Below the pieces are notes generated by a model, which ran no database searches, had not been told where the DNA came from, and saw only the letters and a list, made by a program, of their open reading frames with translations. Shown piece by piece: positions 56,345-64,000 of a stretch of DNA of 64,000 nucleotides. Every line of letters starts with the position of its first letter. Position 1 is the stretch's first letter. The position numbers and the translations under genes are program-made. The stretch comes from Mycolicibacterium pulveris (lineage in GTDB: Bacteria; Actinomycetota; Actinomycetes; Mycobacteriales; Mycobacteriaceae): assembly GCF_010725725.1 (NCBI RefSeq), contig NZ_AP022599.1, forward strand, positions 1,798,001-1,862,000, in the 5' to 3' direction.

Positions 56345-57994
56345 GTGCCTGACGGCAACGTGACAGGCCGGGACGCAGAACGCATCGAGTGGGATGTCAT
56401 CGTCGTGGGTGCCGGTATGGGCGGCGGGATGCTCGGGCACCGGCTGGCACGGGCAGGCCGCCGGGTGCTGTTTGTCGAAAAAGGACGCTCCACCCTGCCG
56501 GGGACATCCGGAACGATCCGCTCGGCGATGCCCGAAGTGGCCGAACCACAGGCATCCCGATCCAAGAAGACCTACTACGACACGCTGGCCCGCGCCGGCC
56601 GCAGCACCGACGAGATCACCGATATCAGTGGCCGCTCACCCAAGCGGTTCGTGCCGTTCATCGGCAGTGGAACCGGCGGATCGTCAGCACTCTACGGCAT
56701 GGTCTGCGAACGGTTCTTCGTCGACGATTTCACGCCCCGCCAACACTTCACCGACCCGGGCGAGTCCACGGTGCCGGAGTCCTGGCCGATCTCCTACGAC
56801 CAGCTGGCACCCTGGTATGCCGAGGCGGAGAAGCTGCTTGGGGTGCGCGGCCAACCGGATCCCCTGCGACCGGAGGCAGCGGACGTCGGCCTGCCCCCGG
56901 CCCCGCCCTTTTCCCCCGACAACCAGCCGCTGGTCAACTATCTAGCAGGACGCGGTCTGCATCCTTATCACCTGCCGATGGCCTGTGACTACACCGACGA
57001 CTGCCCGACGTGTCAGGCCTACCTCTGCCCGAAACCGTGCAAGTACGACGGCGCGCGAAGCGGTGTACTGCCCGCCGTCACCGAGCACGGCGCCCACCTG
57101 CTGGCCGAATGTCGGGTCGTGCGGCTCGAGTCAGACCGCAGGCGGGTACAGAGGGTGATCTGTCAGCACCGCTCCGACATGCTCGCGCTCCGAGCCAAGG
57201 TGGTGGTGCTGGCGGCCGGCGCGCTGGCCACTCCGCTGCTGTTGCTCAACTCCCGCGATGGAACTTGGAGCCGTGGGCTGGCCAACGGGTCAGACATGGT
57301 GGGCCGCAACCTGATGCGCCATGTGATGGACTGGATCGCGGTCTGGCCGCAACGCGGGTGGAAGATCACGGCGGAGAACAAAGAAATCGGGTTGAACGAC
57401 TTCTATTTCATGGACGGCGAGAAGTACGGCACGGTGCAGTCCGCCGGTTCGATGTCCTCGCTGGCGCCCCTGGACATGATGATGAACCAACCCGGCTTGG
57501 CGCCAAGCGTGCTGCGCATGACGAGGGCGGCCGCGCGGCCGATCTACAACCAGTTCACCGGTGGCGGACTGGTGCTGGCCGCGATCATGGAGGATCTCCC
57601 GTATTCGGACAATCGCGTCCTGCCCAGCGATCGGCCGAGTGTCGACGGCCGCCAACGCCTGCGACTTCAATACCGCCTGCACCCCAACGAGATCGACCGT
57701 CGCACGGTGTTCTTGCGCCGGCTCAAAGAGGTTCTGCAGCCCTTCCGTACCCTCACGCTGCGCACCGGCGCGAACAACGCGACGCTCGGGCACGTCTGCG
57801 GTACCTGTCGCTTCGGTACGGACCCCGCCACCAGCGTGCTGGACCCGCAGAACCGTGCACATGAAGTGGACAACCTCTATGTGGTTGATGCTTCCTTCTT
57901 CCCGTCCAGCACAGGCCTTAACCCCAGCCTGACCATCGCAGCCAACGCCCTGCGGGTGGCCGAGCACCTCAACACCGCACATTTCGCCACATGA
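56345..57994 (+). CDS. GMC-type FAD oxidoreductase, copy 2
   Basis: A 549-residue paralog of the protein at 41597, similar over its whole length, including the FAD loop VVGAGMGGGMLG, the Cys-rich CPTCQAYLCPKPCK stretch and the C-terminal GTCRFGTDPATSVLD. GTG 56345 with GAGGAG upstream is the chosen start. The similarity continues upstream into the leader (GTTGATAG...CGAATCGCCCAGACC in both), so gene and promoter were duplicated together. It oxidises an alcohol, probably a sugar hydroxyl. It may be co-transcribed with the hydrolase downstream. Confidence 0.87.
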   Translation: MPDGNVTGRDAERIEWDVIVVGAGMGGGMLGHRLARAGRRVLFVEKGRSTLPGTSGTIRSAMPEVAEPQASRSKKTYYDTLARAGRSTDEITDISGRSPKRFVPFIGSGTGGSSALYGMVCERFFVDDFTPRQHFTDPGESTVPESWPISYDQLAPWYAEAEKLLGVRGQPDPLRPEAADVGLPPAPPFSPDNQPLVNYLAGRGLHPYHLPMACDYTDDCPTCQAYLCPKPCKYDGARSGVLPAVTEHGAHLLAECRVVRLESDRRRVQRVICQHRSDMLALRAKVVVLAAGALATPLLLLNSRDGTWSRGLANGSDMVGRNLMRHVMDWIAVWPQRGWKITAENKEIGLNDFYFMDGEKYGTVQSAGSMSSLAPLDMMMNQPGLAPSVLRMTRAAARPIYNQFTGGGLVLAAIMEDLPYSDNRVLPSDRPSVDGRQRLRLQYRLHPNEIDRRTVFLRRLKEVLQPFRTLTLRTGANNATLGHVCGTCRFGTDPATSVLDPQNRAHEVDNLYVVDASFFPSSTGLNPSLTIAANALRVAEHLNTAHFAT

Positions 57995-58042
57995 CCGGAT
58001 CGTCGAAGCAACAACCTCGCGAGCGCCGATAGCATCGAAAAC

Positions 58043-58873
58043 GTGGATCTGTTCGTGCGCGAATCCGGTCCGGTCGATGCGCCAGCCATCGTCTTCCTGC
58101 ACGGCGGGCTCATGAGCGGCTGGACGTGGGCACCCGTGGTCGAACGACTGCCGCGATATCGCTGTCTCGTGCCGGATCTGCCCCAGTACGGCAAGAGCGT
58201 CGACCTGGGACCGTTCGAAATGGCCCGGGCTGCCGACGCGGTTGCTGAGCTCATCCGCACCCGGACCAGCACCGGCAGAGCGCACGTGGTGGGGTTTTCC
58301 CTCGGCGCCCAGGTGGGCCTTCAGTTGCTGGCTACCCAGCCGCAGACGGTCGACCGGGCGGTGTTCACCAGCACCTTCGTCAATACGATGCCCGCGGTGC
58401 ACCTCGCTCGGCGCCTGGCGGGACTTTTCGCCCGCACTACCGTGTTCCGCTGGGCCCTGATCTCCCGCTATTGGGATGCCCACGACGCGGCCCAAAACGA
58501 GGGCTACAGGCGGGACGCGCGTCTCAATTCGGGTAGGCAGTTCGCCCACATTGCCGTGGCATCCGCAGGATTCACCGTCCCCCTGGGACTTGAAAAGGCG
58601 TTCGCGCCTGCACTATTCGTTACCGGTGACAAGGAGTTGCGGCTCCTCCGTCGCTGGGCTGCGGTGCTGACGCGGTCAATGCCCAATGCAGTGGACAGAC
58701 TCGCGGCCGGTATGGGCCACAACTGGCCGCTTCGCAATCCTGATCTCTTCTCCCACGTCGTCGATGCCTGGCTCACCCAGACCGCCCTGCCCGCTGAGAT
58801 CGGGCCGGCGTCGCCGCAGCAACCGGTTGGCGACTACGCCGGCTCCCGGACGGGAAGGCCGGCAGCGCGATAA
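58043..58873 (+). CDS. Alpha/beta hydrolase
   Basis: A 276-residue protein with FLHGGLMSGWTWAPV (oxyanion loop), LVPDLPQYGKS, VVGFSLGAQVGLQ (nucleophile Ser near residue 87) and AGMGHNWP (His near 224). GTG 58043 lies 48 nt after the GMC copy 2 stop. It has no signal peptide. It may remove or transfer an acyl group, or act as an editing thioesterase for the PKS/NRPS. The last 40 nt overlap the convergent oxidoreductase gene. Confidence 0.82.
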   Translation: MDLFVRESGPVDAPAIVFLHGGLMSGWTWAPVVERLPRYRCLVPDLPQYGKSVDLGPFEMARAADAVAELIRTRTSTGRAHVVGFSLGAQVGLQLLATQPQTVDRAVFTSTFVNTMPAVHLARRLAGLFARTTVFRWALISRYWDAHDAAQNEGYRRDARLNSGRQFAHIAVASAGFTVPLGLEKAFAPALFVTGDKELRLLRRWAAVLTRSMPNAVDRLAAGMGHNWPLRNPDLFSHVVDAWLTQTALPAEIGPASPQQPVGDYAGSRTGRPAAR

Positions 58874-59826
58874 ACGGCATCGATGACGGTCATGTTCTCG
58901 ACCGCGGCCGCCGGTGTCGTCTTCACCGGCTCGCCGCGCAGCACCGCCGAGGCGAACGCCTCCAGCTGGTAGTCGTATGTGGTCCGGGGCCGAAAGAAGC
59001 GCTCCACACGTCGGCCGTCCGCGGATCGAACCGAGAACTGTTGGAAAGGGATCACCGGGTGAAGTCGCAGCTCGCCCCTGTCACCGACCACCTTGGCGGT
59101 GTAGTGCGGTGGGGCGCTGGACCACAGCGAACAGCGCAGGCGGCCAGTGTGTCCGTCGGCGAAGCGAACCTCGGCCGTCATCGCCCGATCGATCTTGGGG
59201 TCTCGCAGTTTCGCCTGCGCCGAAACAACTTCCGGGGTGGAACCGCCGAAGGCGCGGAGCATGTCCACCACATAGCTCCCGAGATCCATGAGCGCGCCGC
59301 CGCCAAGAGAGTAGTTGTAGGCATTCGATGAGAACTTCGGTAGCCAGAAGCAGTCAGCGGCCTCGATGCGCTGCAGTGTGCCCAGTTCACCAGAAGCGAT
59401 GATCTGTTCCACACGGGACGCAAAGGGGTGATAGCGGTAGTGAAACGCCTCCATCACCACACGGTCCGACTTCGCGGCCAAGTCGGCGATTTCGCGGGCT
59501 TCAGCCGCATTGGCCGCGAACGGCTTTTCACACAAGACATGCTTACCCGCCTCGAGCGCCGCCCGGGTCCACCTGCCGTGCAGCGCATTCGGCAGCGCAA
59601 TGTAGACCGCGTCCACTTTCGGGTCATCGATGAGCGCCTGGTAGCTACCGTGTGCCCGATCGATGCCGTGCTTGGCGGCGAATCGTTGCGCACGTGAGAG
59701 GTCACGTGCAGCGATGGCGGCGACGACAACCTCGGCATTTTTCTTTGCAGGCTTGACAATTACGGCAGGCGCAACGCGGGCAGCTCCCAGAATGCCGATC
59801 GCTATTGGACTTCCGTTGTCAGGCAT
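58834..59826 (-). CDS. Gfo/Idh/MocA oxidoreductase, copy 3
   Basis: A 330-residue paralog of copies 1 and 2 (IAIGILGAARVAPAVI; AGKHVLCEKPFAANAAEA; EAFHYRYHPFASR). ATG 59826 with AGG upstream is preferred to the ATG 12 codons earlier, which would run almost to the stop of the preceding methyltransferase. It is downstream of the TylF-type methyltransferase on the same strand and lies beside the GMC/hydrolase pair. Reduction of a keto sugar is the probable reaction type. Confidence 0.85.
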   Translation of the reverse strand: MPDNGSPIAIGILGAARVAPAVIVKPAKKNAEVVVAAIAARDLSRAQRFAAKHGIDRAHGSYQALIDDPKVDAVYIALPNALHGRWTRAALEAGKHVLCEKPFAANAAEAREIADLAAKSDRVVMEAFHYRYHPFASRVEQIIASGELGTLQRIEAADCFWLPKFSSNAYNYSLGGGALMDLGSYVVDMLRAFGGSTPEVVSAQAKLRDPKIDRAMTAEVRFADGHTGRLRCSLWSSAPPHYTAKVVGDRGELRLHPVIPFQQFSVRSADGRRVERFFRPRTTYDYQLEAFASAVLRGEPVKTTPAAAVENMTVIDAVYRAAGLPVREPA

Positions 59827-59862
59827 AGGCCTGGTGCCACACCGAAAACAGCTCGACGTCAA

Positions 59863-60675
59863 CTATTTTCGCCAAAATACGCCCGTTCCGTCGATGTCGA
59901 CGATCTCCGCGGATATCCCGTGTTTTTCTCGGTAGTCAGTCACGGCTTTCTCGCACGCCTTCACCGCCAGGTAGTCGTCGACGATGCAGAAACCCCCGGG
60001 CGACAGGCGCGGATACAGCGCATCCAGAGCCTGGATCGTGGATTCATAGAGATCCCCGTCCAGTCGCAACACCGCGATGCGTTCGATCGGGGCGTCGTGC
60101 AGGGTGTCCTTGAACCACCCCGGGAGAAACCGGACTTGGTTGTCCAGCAGCCCGTATCGCTCAAAATTGGCCCTGACATCAGCTTCCGACACCCCTAAGA
60201 TGCCGGCAGCGAACTCGGCCCTGATCCCTTTGTCCGCCTCGTAGTTCTTGGTGTCAGAGCGCGGGACACCTTGAAAGGAGTCGCACAGCCACACGTTGCG
60301 CGTCGTGTCCCCGTACGCCGCCAAGACGGCCCGCATCAAGATGCACGCACCGCCTCGCCATACTCCGGTTTCGACGAGGTCGCCGGGGACGTCTTCGTCC
60401 AAGACCGTTTCCACGCAATGCTGCAGGCTGGTGAGCCTCTTCATGCCGATCATCGTCTCGGCCTCAGGCGGCCAGTCCAGCCCGGCGTCGCGCACATGCT
60501 GGCCCCGCACGCCCGCCCCTCTGAGCATGGGGCCGACCGTGTTGACCGCCTTGAGAAGCAGACGCCGCCGCAGCGGCCAATCTGACGGCATCCGCTCGTG
60601 CATTCCAAACCGGGTCAGGTTGCGTCGAAGCAGATCAAGGTACAACGAGCGCACGTCGTAGTCGGTAACGGTCAA
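59863..60675 (-). CDS. TylF/Rmt-type sugar O-methyltransferase
   Basis: A 270-residue TylF/MycF family enzyme, of the size and type of the rhamnosyl methyltransferases (Rmt, Mtf) in GPL loci. It has RLTSLQHCVETVLDEDVPGDLVETGVW (substrate and SAM region), CDSFQGVP, LRLDGDLYESTIQAL with the metal-binding acidic residues, and CIVDDYLAVKACEKAV. The start ATG 60675 is 47 nt from a palindromic element. It probably methylates a deoxyhexose hydroxyl. Confidence 0.88.
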   Translation of the reverse strand: MTVTDYDVRSLYLDLLRRNLTRFGMHERMPSDWPLRRRLLLKAVNTVGPMLRGAGVRGQHVRDAGLDWPPEAETMIGMKRLTSLQHCVETVLDEDVPGDLVETGVWRGGACILMRAVLAAYGDTTRNVWLCDSFQGVPRSDTKNYEADKGIRAEFAAGILGVSEADVRANFERYGLLDNQVRFLPGWFKDTLHDAPIERIAVLRLDGDLYESTIQALDALYPRLSPGGFCIVDDYLAVKACEKAVTDYREKHGISAEIVDIDGTGVFWRK

Positions 60676-60721
60676 AATCGCTCACTCTCGCACACCAGCA
60701 TTTTCGGCGCTGAGTCTAGAC

Positions 60722-60735
60722 TTACCTTGGCGTCA
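60722..60735. promoter_or_regulatory. Recurring palindromic element, site 13
   Basis: TTACCTTGGCGTCA, 47 nt upstream of the TylF-type methyltransferase; the right arm is intact. Confidence 0.45.
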
Positions 60736-60765
60736 ATTTTTGTCGTTTCCGGCAGAACTCGACTC

Positions 60766-62034
60766 TCAGTCGACCCGCTTGCGGCGGGCGTAATCCTCCA
60801 TCAGATCGGCGGCGGCCGCGACGCTCTCGGCGGGTTTGGTCATTCGTGTCGCGATCTGACGTGCGCGCGCGAGGTATTGCGGTGCCAGGATTCTCCGCAG
60901 GTCGGCGACCAGCGTTTTCTCCGAGGTGGCCGCGAACCGCCGCGAGGTGCCGACCTTCAGGCCCTTGACCGCGGCCCCCCAGATCAACTGCACATCCGCC
61001 ATCCACAGAATCAGCGTCGGGACTCCCGCGCGCAGTCCGGCCGCGGTGGTGCCCGCACCGCCGTGATGCACGACAGCGCGGCAGGCCGGGAAGATCGTCG
61101 CGTAGTTCACCGCACCCACGACCTTGACGTGGTCGAACTGCGGCACGTCGCTGAAGTCGGTCCAGCCGGCGCACACCAGGGCGCGTTCGCCGACCTGTGC
61201 GCAAGCCCCCGCGATCATGGCGATCATGTCGGCGGGTGACTCCACCGGAATGCTGCCGAAGCCAAAACAGATCGGCGGCGGCCCCGCGGCGATCCAGGAC
61301 ATGACGTCCTCATCCGATTCGGTCGGCAATTCCAGCGTCAGCGTGCCGACGAAGGGTCGCTGGCCATCCCATCTCGCCCACTCGGTCGCCAGCCCGGGGA
61401 ACAACACCTCGTCGTATGCCTGGATCTCCAGCAGTTCTCGCTCGGCGATCCGACCCGGTACCGGGCCGGTCGCCCGTGGTAAGCCCAGCTTCCGCCGCTG
61501 CGCGTCGACGACCTTCCGCACGCCGCGCCAGATCAGCCACTCGTACATCTTCATCGCCCAGCGGACCGCAGGCGCGGGCACATTCGGCACGAGCCGGCCG
61601 TTGACGCGCATCGGGAACCACAACACGGTGGCCAACGCGACACCGCAGTACTCCGCGACGTCGAACGCGAGTTCCTCGTAGCTGACGCCGCTGACCAGTA
61701 AGTCGACGCCTTCCGCGACCGTGGCCAAGGTCTTGGTCATCTCTTCCCAAGCCCGGATGCCGGGCTCGCGTGACTCGCGGAGATACTGCTGCAGATCTCG
61801 GACCTTCCAGAAATTGCGGAAGAAGTAGCCCCAGAAGTCGCGCGTGTCCTCCAGCCACGCCTGCGTCTCTGGACCGTAGGAGACCGCCGAAAGGCCGACC
61901 GACTCGGCCGAGCCGATCAGGTCGGGAGGGACGGCCATGAGCACCTCGTGTCCCCGCCGCATCAACTCGCGGCCGACCGCGATGCCCGGCTCGACGTCTC
62001 CGCGAGTTCCGTAGAACGCCAGCACGAACTTCAT
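60766..62034 (-). CDS. GPL-type glycosyltransferase (GT1/GT28 fold)
   Basis: A 422-residue Gtf paralog with N-terminus MKFVLAFYGTRGDVEP and donor site [17 protein letters not shown] near residue 323. The usual LPDQ...AAQ segment is replaced by WMADVQLIWGAAVKGLKVG, as in the enzyme at 26276, so these two may share a donor type. ATG 62034 has GGAG 7 nt upstream; an earlier in-frame ATG seven codons away is less likely. Confidence 0.9.
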   Translation of the reverse strand: MKFVLAFYGTRGDVEPGIAVGRELMRRGHEVLMAVPPDLIGSAESVGLSAVSYGPETQAWLEDTRDFWGYFFRNFWKVRDLQQYLRESREPGIRAWEEMTKTLATVAEGVDLLVSGVSYEELAFDVAEYCGVALATVLWFPMRVNGRLVPNVPAPAVRWAMKMYEWLIWRGVRKVVDAQRRKLGLPRATGPVPGRIAERELLEIQAYDEVLFPGLATEWARWDGQRPFVGTLTLELPTESDEDVMSWIAAGPPPICFGFGSIPVESPADMIAMIAGACAQVGERALVCAGWTDFSDVPQFDHVKVVGAVNYATIFPACRAVVHHGGAGTTAAGLRAGVPTLILWMADVQLIWGAAVKGLKVGTSRRFAATSEKTLVADLRRILAPQYLARARQIATRMTKPAESVAAAADLMEDYARRKRVD

Positions 62035-62177
62035 CGGATACTCCGGCCTCTCCATCCCCGTAAGCGCCGGCCAACCGCCCCAGGCTCAGCGGCCGGACGG
62101 GCTAACCCGGCCAGCACGTTCACCTCGCCGATTGACCGCGGCGCGGACTCCAGATCGCAAAAGCATGTCAGTTACCC

Positions 62178-62191
62178 TGACGCTCGTGTCA
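62178..62191. promoter_or_regulatory. Recurring palindromic element, site 14
   Basis: TGACGCTCGTGTCA, between the divergent glycosyltransferase and condensation-fold acyltransferase genes, 73 nt before the latter's start. Confidence 0.55.
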
Positions 62192-62263
62192 AATAAGGTC
62201 GTTCTGTCGACACCGACGCCGTAGCGGGAGCCGCGCGCGACCCTGTGCCACCGGAGGCCATCT

Positions 62264-63646
62264 GTGACCACTCAGGACCCTGTACGCACATTGACCGGTG
62301 AAACCAGGCCGGACAACCGGCTTGCGCTGATGGACCAGGCGTTCTACGCGGGGCATCGCGCCAGCGGCCAAAAAGAGGTCATGCAGGTGGCGTGGCTCTA
62401 CGACCGCCCCATCGACCTGGATGGGCTGAAGCGGTTTCACCAGATGATGAGCCGTTCGTTGTGGGGCCGGCTGATCGAGCGTTCACCTCTGCCGTTCGGT
62501 CGGTACCGATGGGTCGCAGCTCAGCGCTCGGCGCCCATCGATATCGCTGAGACTCCGCGTCCACGCGCCGAACTCGGCGACTGGTTCGACGAACGCGCAC
62601 AACTGCCCGTCGACCCTGAACAAGGACCCGCCTGGCACGTCGGCGTCCTTCCTCTGACTGACGGCTCCACGGCGATCACCATGATCATCTCTCACTACGT
62701 GCTCGACGGCCTTGGCAGCGTCGTCGAGGTCGCCAAGGCGATCATGGGTCTTGCTCGCGACCACGACTATCCGCCCCCACGGTCACGCAGTCGCTTGCGC
62801 GCGTTGGTTGAGGATGCCGGTCAAGCCGCCCGCGACATGCCCGAGGTCGCGCGGGCTCTCGTCGCCGCGGCCAAAGAGGCCCGGCGTCGTCAAAACGACG
62901 ACACCCGAAAAGCACCGAAGCCGACAACCGTCCGTCGCGGAGGAGATCACCACGTCGTCGTGCCGGGTGTCTGGGTCCTGATCGACTCGGAGGTTTGGGA
63001 TGCGCGCGCGGCGGCCCTTGGCGGGGCGAGCAACACCCTGGCAACCGGATTGGCTGCGAAACTCGGCGAGTATCTGGGTCGTCGGCATCCCGATGATGGC
63101 ACCGTCAAAATGCAGGTCATCGTCAGCGATCGCACCGAGGACGACACACGCGCGGTTGCGGTGTCTTTCGCCCGCACGGGGATCGACCCGACGGAGGTGA
63201 CGAAAGATCTCAGTACCGCCCGCGGCGCGATAAAGGAGGCACTGAAGACCCTTCGGGACACGCCGGACGAAGCATCGCCGCTTCTGCCGTTGACCCCGTT
63301 CACACCGCGACGGACGTGGAAACAGCTGATGGAATGGGCGATGGACGACCCGGACCAGCCGGCGGTCATCTCCAATTTCGGTGACGTCGGCTCGGCGGTG
63401 ACCTGTCCGGACGGCACCCAGTGCCAGGCCGCGTGGGCGCGCGGGACGAACCAGCACATCACCGAGGATCGACTCGAGCGAACCGGCGGTCTGTTGCAGG
63501 TGTTGTTCGGTCGGCTGCCCACGGTCGGCAAGATCTCCATGAGTATTCAGGCCTACCAACCCGGGGGCGTGACCACCAAGGCCGCTCTGCGGGATCTGGT
63601 GGTGAGCACGTTGGCCGAATTCGACCTGGCCGGCGAGATCGACTGA
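62264..63646 (+). CDS. Condensation/WS-DGAT-fold acyltransferase
   Basis: A 460-residue protein of the CoA-dependent acyltransferase superfamily. HYVLDGLG near residue 145 fits the HxxxDG active-site motif, and VISNFGDVGSAV resembles the second conserved block of this fold. GTG 62264 with GGAGG 8 nt upstream is the start. It is not embedded in an NRPS, so it may act as a stand-alone acyltransferase like the PapA proteins of mycobacterial lipid loci, esterifying a sugar or hydroxyl. Overall similarity to a named PapA was not obvious by eye. Confidence 0.7.
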   Translation: MTTQDPVRTLTGETRPDNRLALMDQAFYAGHRASGQKEVMQVAWLYDRPIDLDGLKRFHQMMSRSLWGRLIERSPLPFGRYRWVAAQRSAPIDIAETPRPRAELGDWFDERAQLPVDPEQGPAWHVGVLPLTDGSTAITMIISHYVLDGLGSVVEVAKAIMGLARDHDYPPPRSRSRLRALVEDAGQAARDMPEVARALVAAAKEARRRQNDDTRKAPKPTTVRRGGDHHVVVPGVWVLIDSEVWDARAAALGGASNTLATGLAAKLGEYLGRRHPDDGTVKMQVIVSDRTEDDTRAVAVSFARTGIDPTEVTKDLSTARGAIKEALKTLRDTPDEASPLLPLTPFTPRRTWKQLMEWAMDDPDQPAVISNFGDVGSAVTCPDGTQCQAAWARGTNQHITEDRLERTGGLLQVLFGRLPTVGKISMSIQAYQPGGVTTKAALRDLVVSTLAEFDLAGEID

Positions 63647-63786
63647 CGAGTCGTCTGTTTGAGGGACCACGCCGGAAACGCCGCAGAGCAGGAGGTTTGC
63701 TGATCAGGCCACCGCAACTTCCGCCGCGTGCTCAACAGGGGGAAATCCCCCGGATGCAACACAGGATCATGCATTACCATCCGTCG

Positions 63787-63800
63787 TTACGGAACCGTCA
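63787..63800. promoter_or_regulatory. Recurring palindromic element, site 15
   Basis: TTACGGAACCGTCA, in the leader of the last, partial gene; strong match to TNACG-N4-CGTNA. Confidence 0.5.
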
Positions 63801-63914
63801 ATATGAATACGGCCTACATGGTTAGGTGTTCTCAGAATCGGTCGCGGTGCCAGCGTGGTGCGTCATCCCGTTCGGCAGGCATGGCTTCGGGTGAATCGGC
63901 GGAAAGGGAAAGGA

Positions 63915-64000
63915 ATGGGTGTGGTGGTCGACGGCAGTACCTACGACGTTGAGCCCGCCCGATCCGACGTCGCCGTCGAGGACGGCCCTAGCCAGACTCG
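63915..64000 (+). CDS. Start of an unidentified gene, cut by the window edge
   Basis: ATG 63915 follows GGAAAGGGAAAGGA and stays open to the edge (28 codons, beginning MGVVVDGSTYDVEPARSD). A palindromic element lies about 115 nt upstream, as before other genes of the locus. The product cannot be named from so short a piece. Confidence 0.5.
   Translation, partial: MGVVVDGSTYDVEPARSDVAVEDGPSQT

Overview
The window looks like part of a high-GC mycobacterial chromosome. It is filled almost entirely by one biosynthetic locus of the glycopeptidolipid (GPL) type. Supporting this are an MbtH-like gene followed by lipoinitiating NRPS genes, a two-module reducing type I PKS, several short-chain glycosyltransferases of the GPL Gtf type, TylF-, CmcI- and Rv2952-type O-methyltransferases, a DrrABC-like exporter, AcylT3 acyltransferases and a PE-PPE-domain hydrolase. 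No rRNA, tRNA, insertion sequence or CRISPR array was seen.

Layout. Bases 1-13.6 kb (minus strand) hold mbtH, a single-module NRPS (starter C-A-T-E) and a second NRPS (C-A-T-C-A-T-C-A...) that runs off the left edge. Bases 14-26 kb (minus) hold a methyltransferase, a 3672-residue PKS (KS-AT-KR-ACP / KS-AT-DH-ER-KR-ACP), two tiny coupled ORFs and what appears to be the relic of a second mbtH. Bases 26-40 kb hold tailoring genes: two glycosyltransferases, two methyltransferases, a DUF2505 protein, an AcylT3-SGNH acyltransferase, a sugar epimerase with drrABC, and a UDP-sugar dehydrogenase/decarboxylase pair. Bases 40-64 kb hold three more Gtf-type glycosyltransferases and one GT4 enzyme. They also hold two GMC flavoprotein oxidoreductases, three Gfo/Idh/MocA oxidoreductases, four methyltransferases, two more AcylT3 proteins, the PE-PPE hydrolase, an alpha/beta hydrolase and a condensation-fold acyltransferase.

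How it works together (inference). The PKS or another source supplies an acyl chain that the starter C domain joins to the first amino acid. The NRPS extends the peptide, and glycosyltransferases add sugars made or adjusted by the epimerase, UDP-sugar, GMC and Gfo/Idh enzymes. Methyltransferases and acyltransferases then decorate the product, and DrrABC may export it. The predicted peptide is not the classical GPL core (D-Phe-D-alloThr-D-Ala-L-alaninol). The adenylation codes read Thr-like, Ser/Thr-like(?), aromatic(?) and Thr-like, and only the first visible module has an epimerization domain.

Main oddities. A 14-bp imperfect palindrome (TNACG-N4-CGTNA) recurs in 15 intergenic places, covering most of the probable promoters. 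mbtH carries a TGA in place of its conserved Trp codon. A nearly identical, compositionally odd adenylation domain occurs in both NRPSs; one copy carries homopolymer frameshifts. The mbtH promoter region is duplicated in front of the PKS genes.
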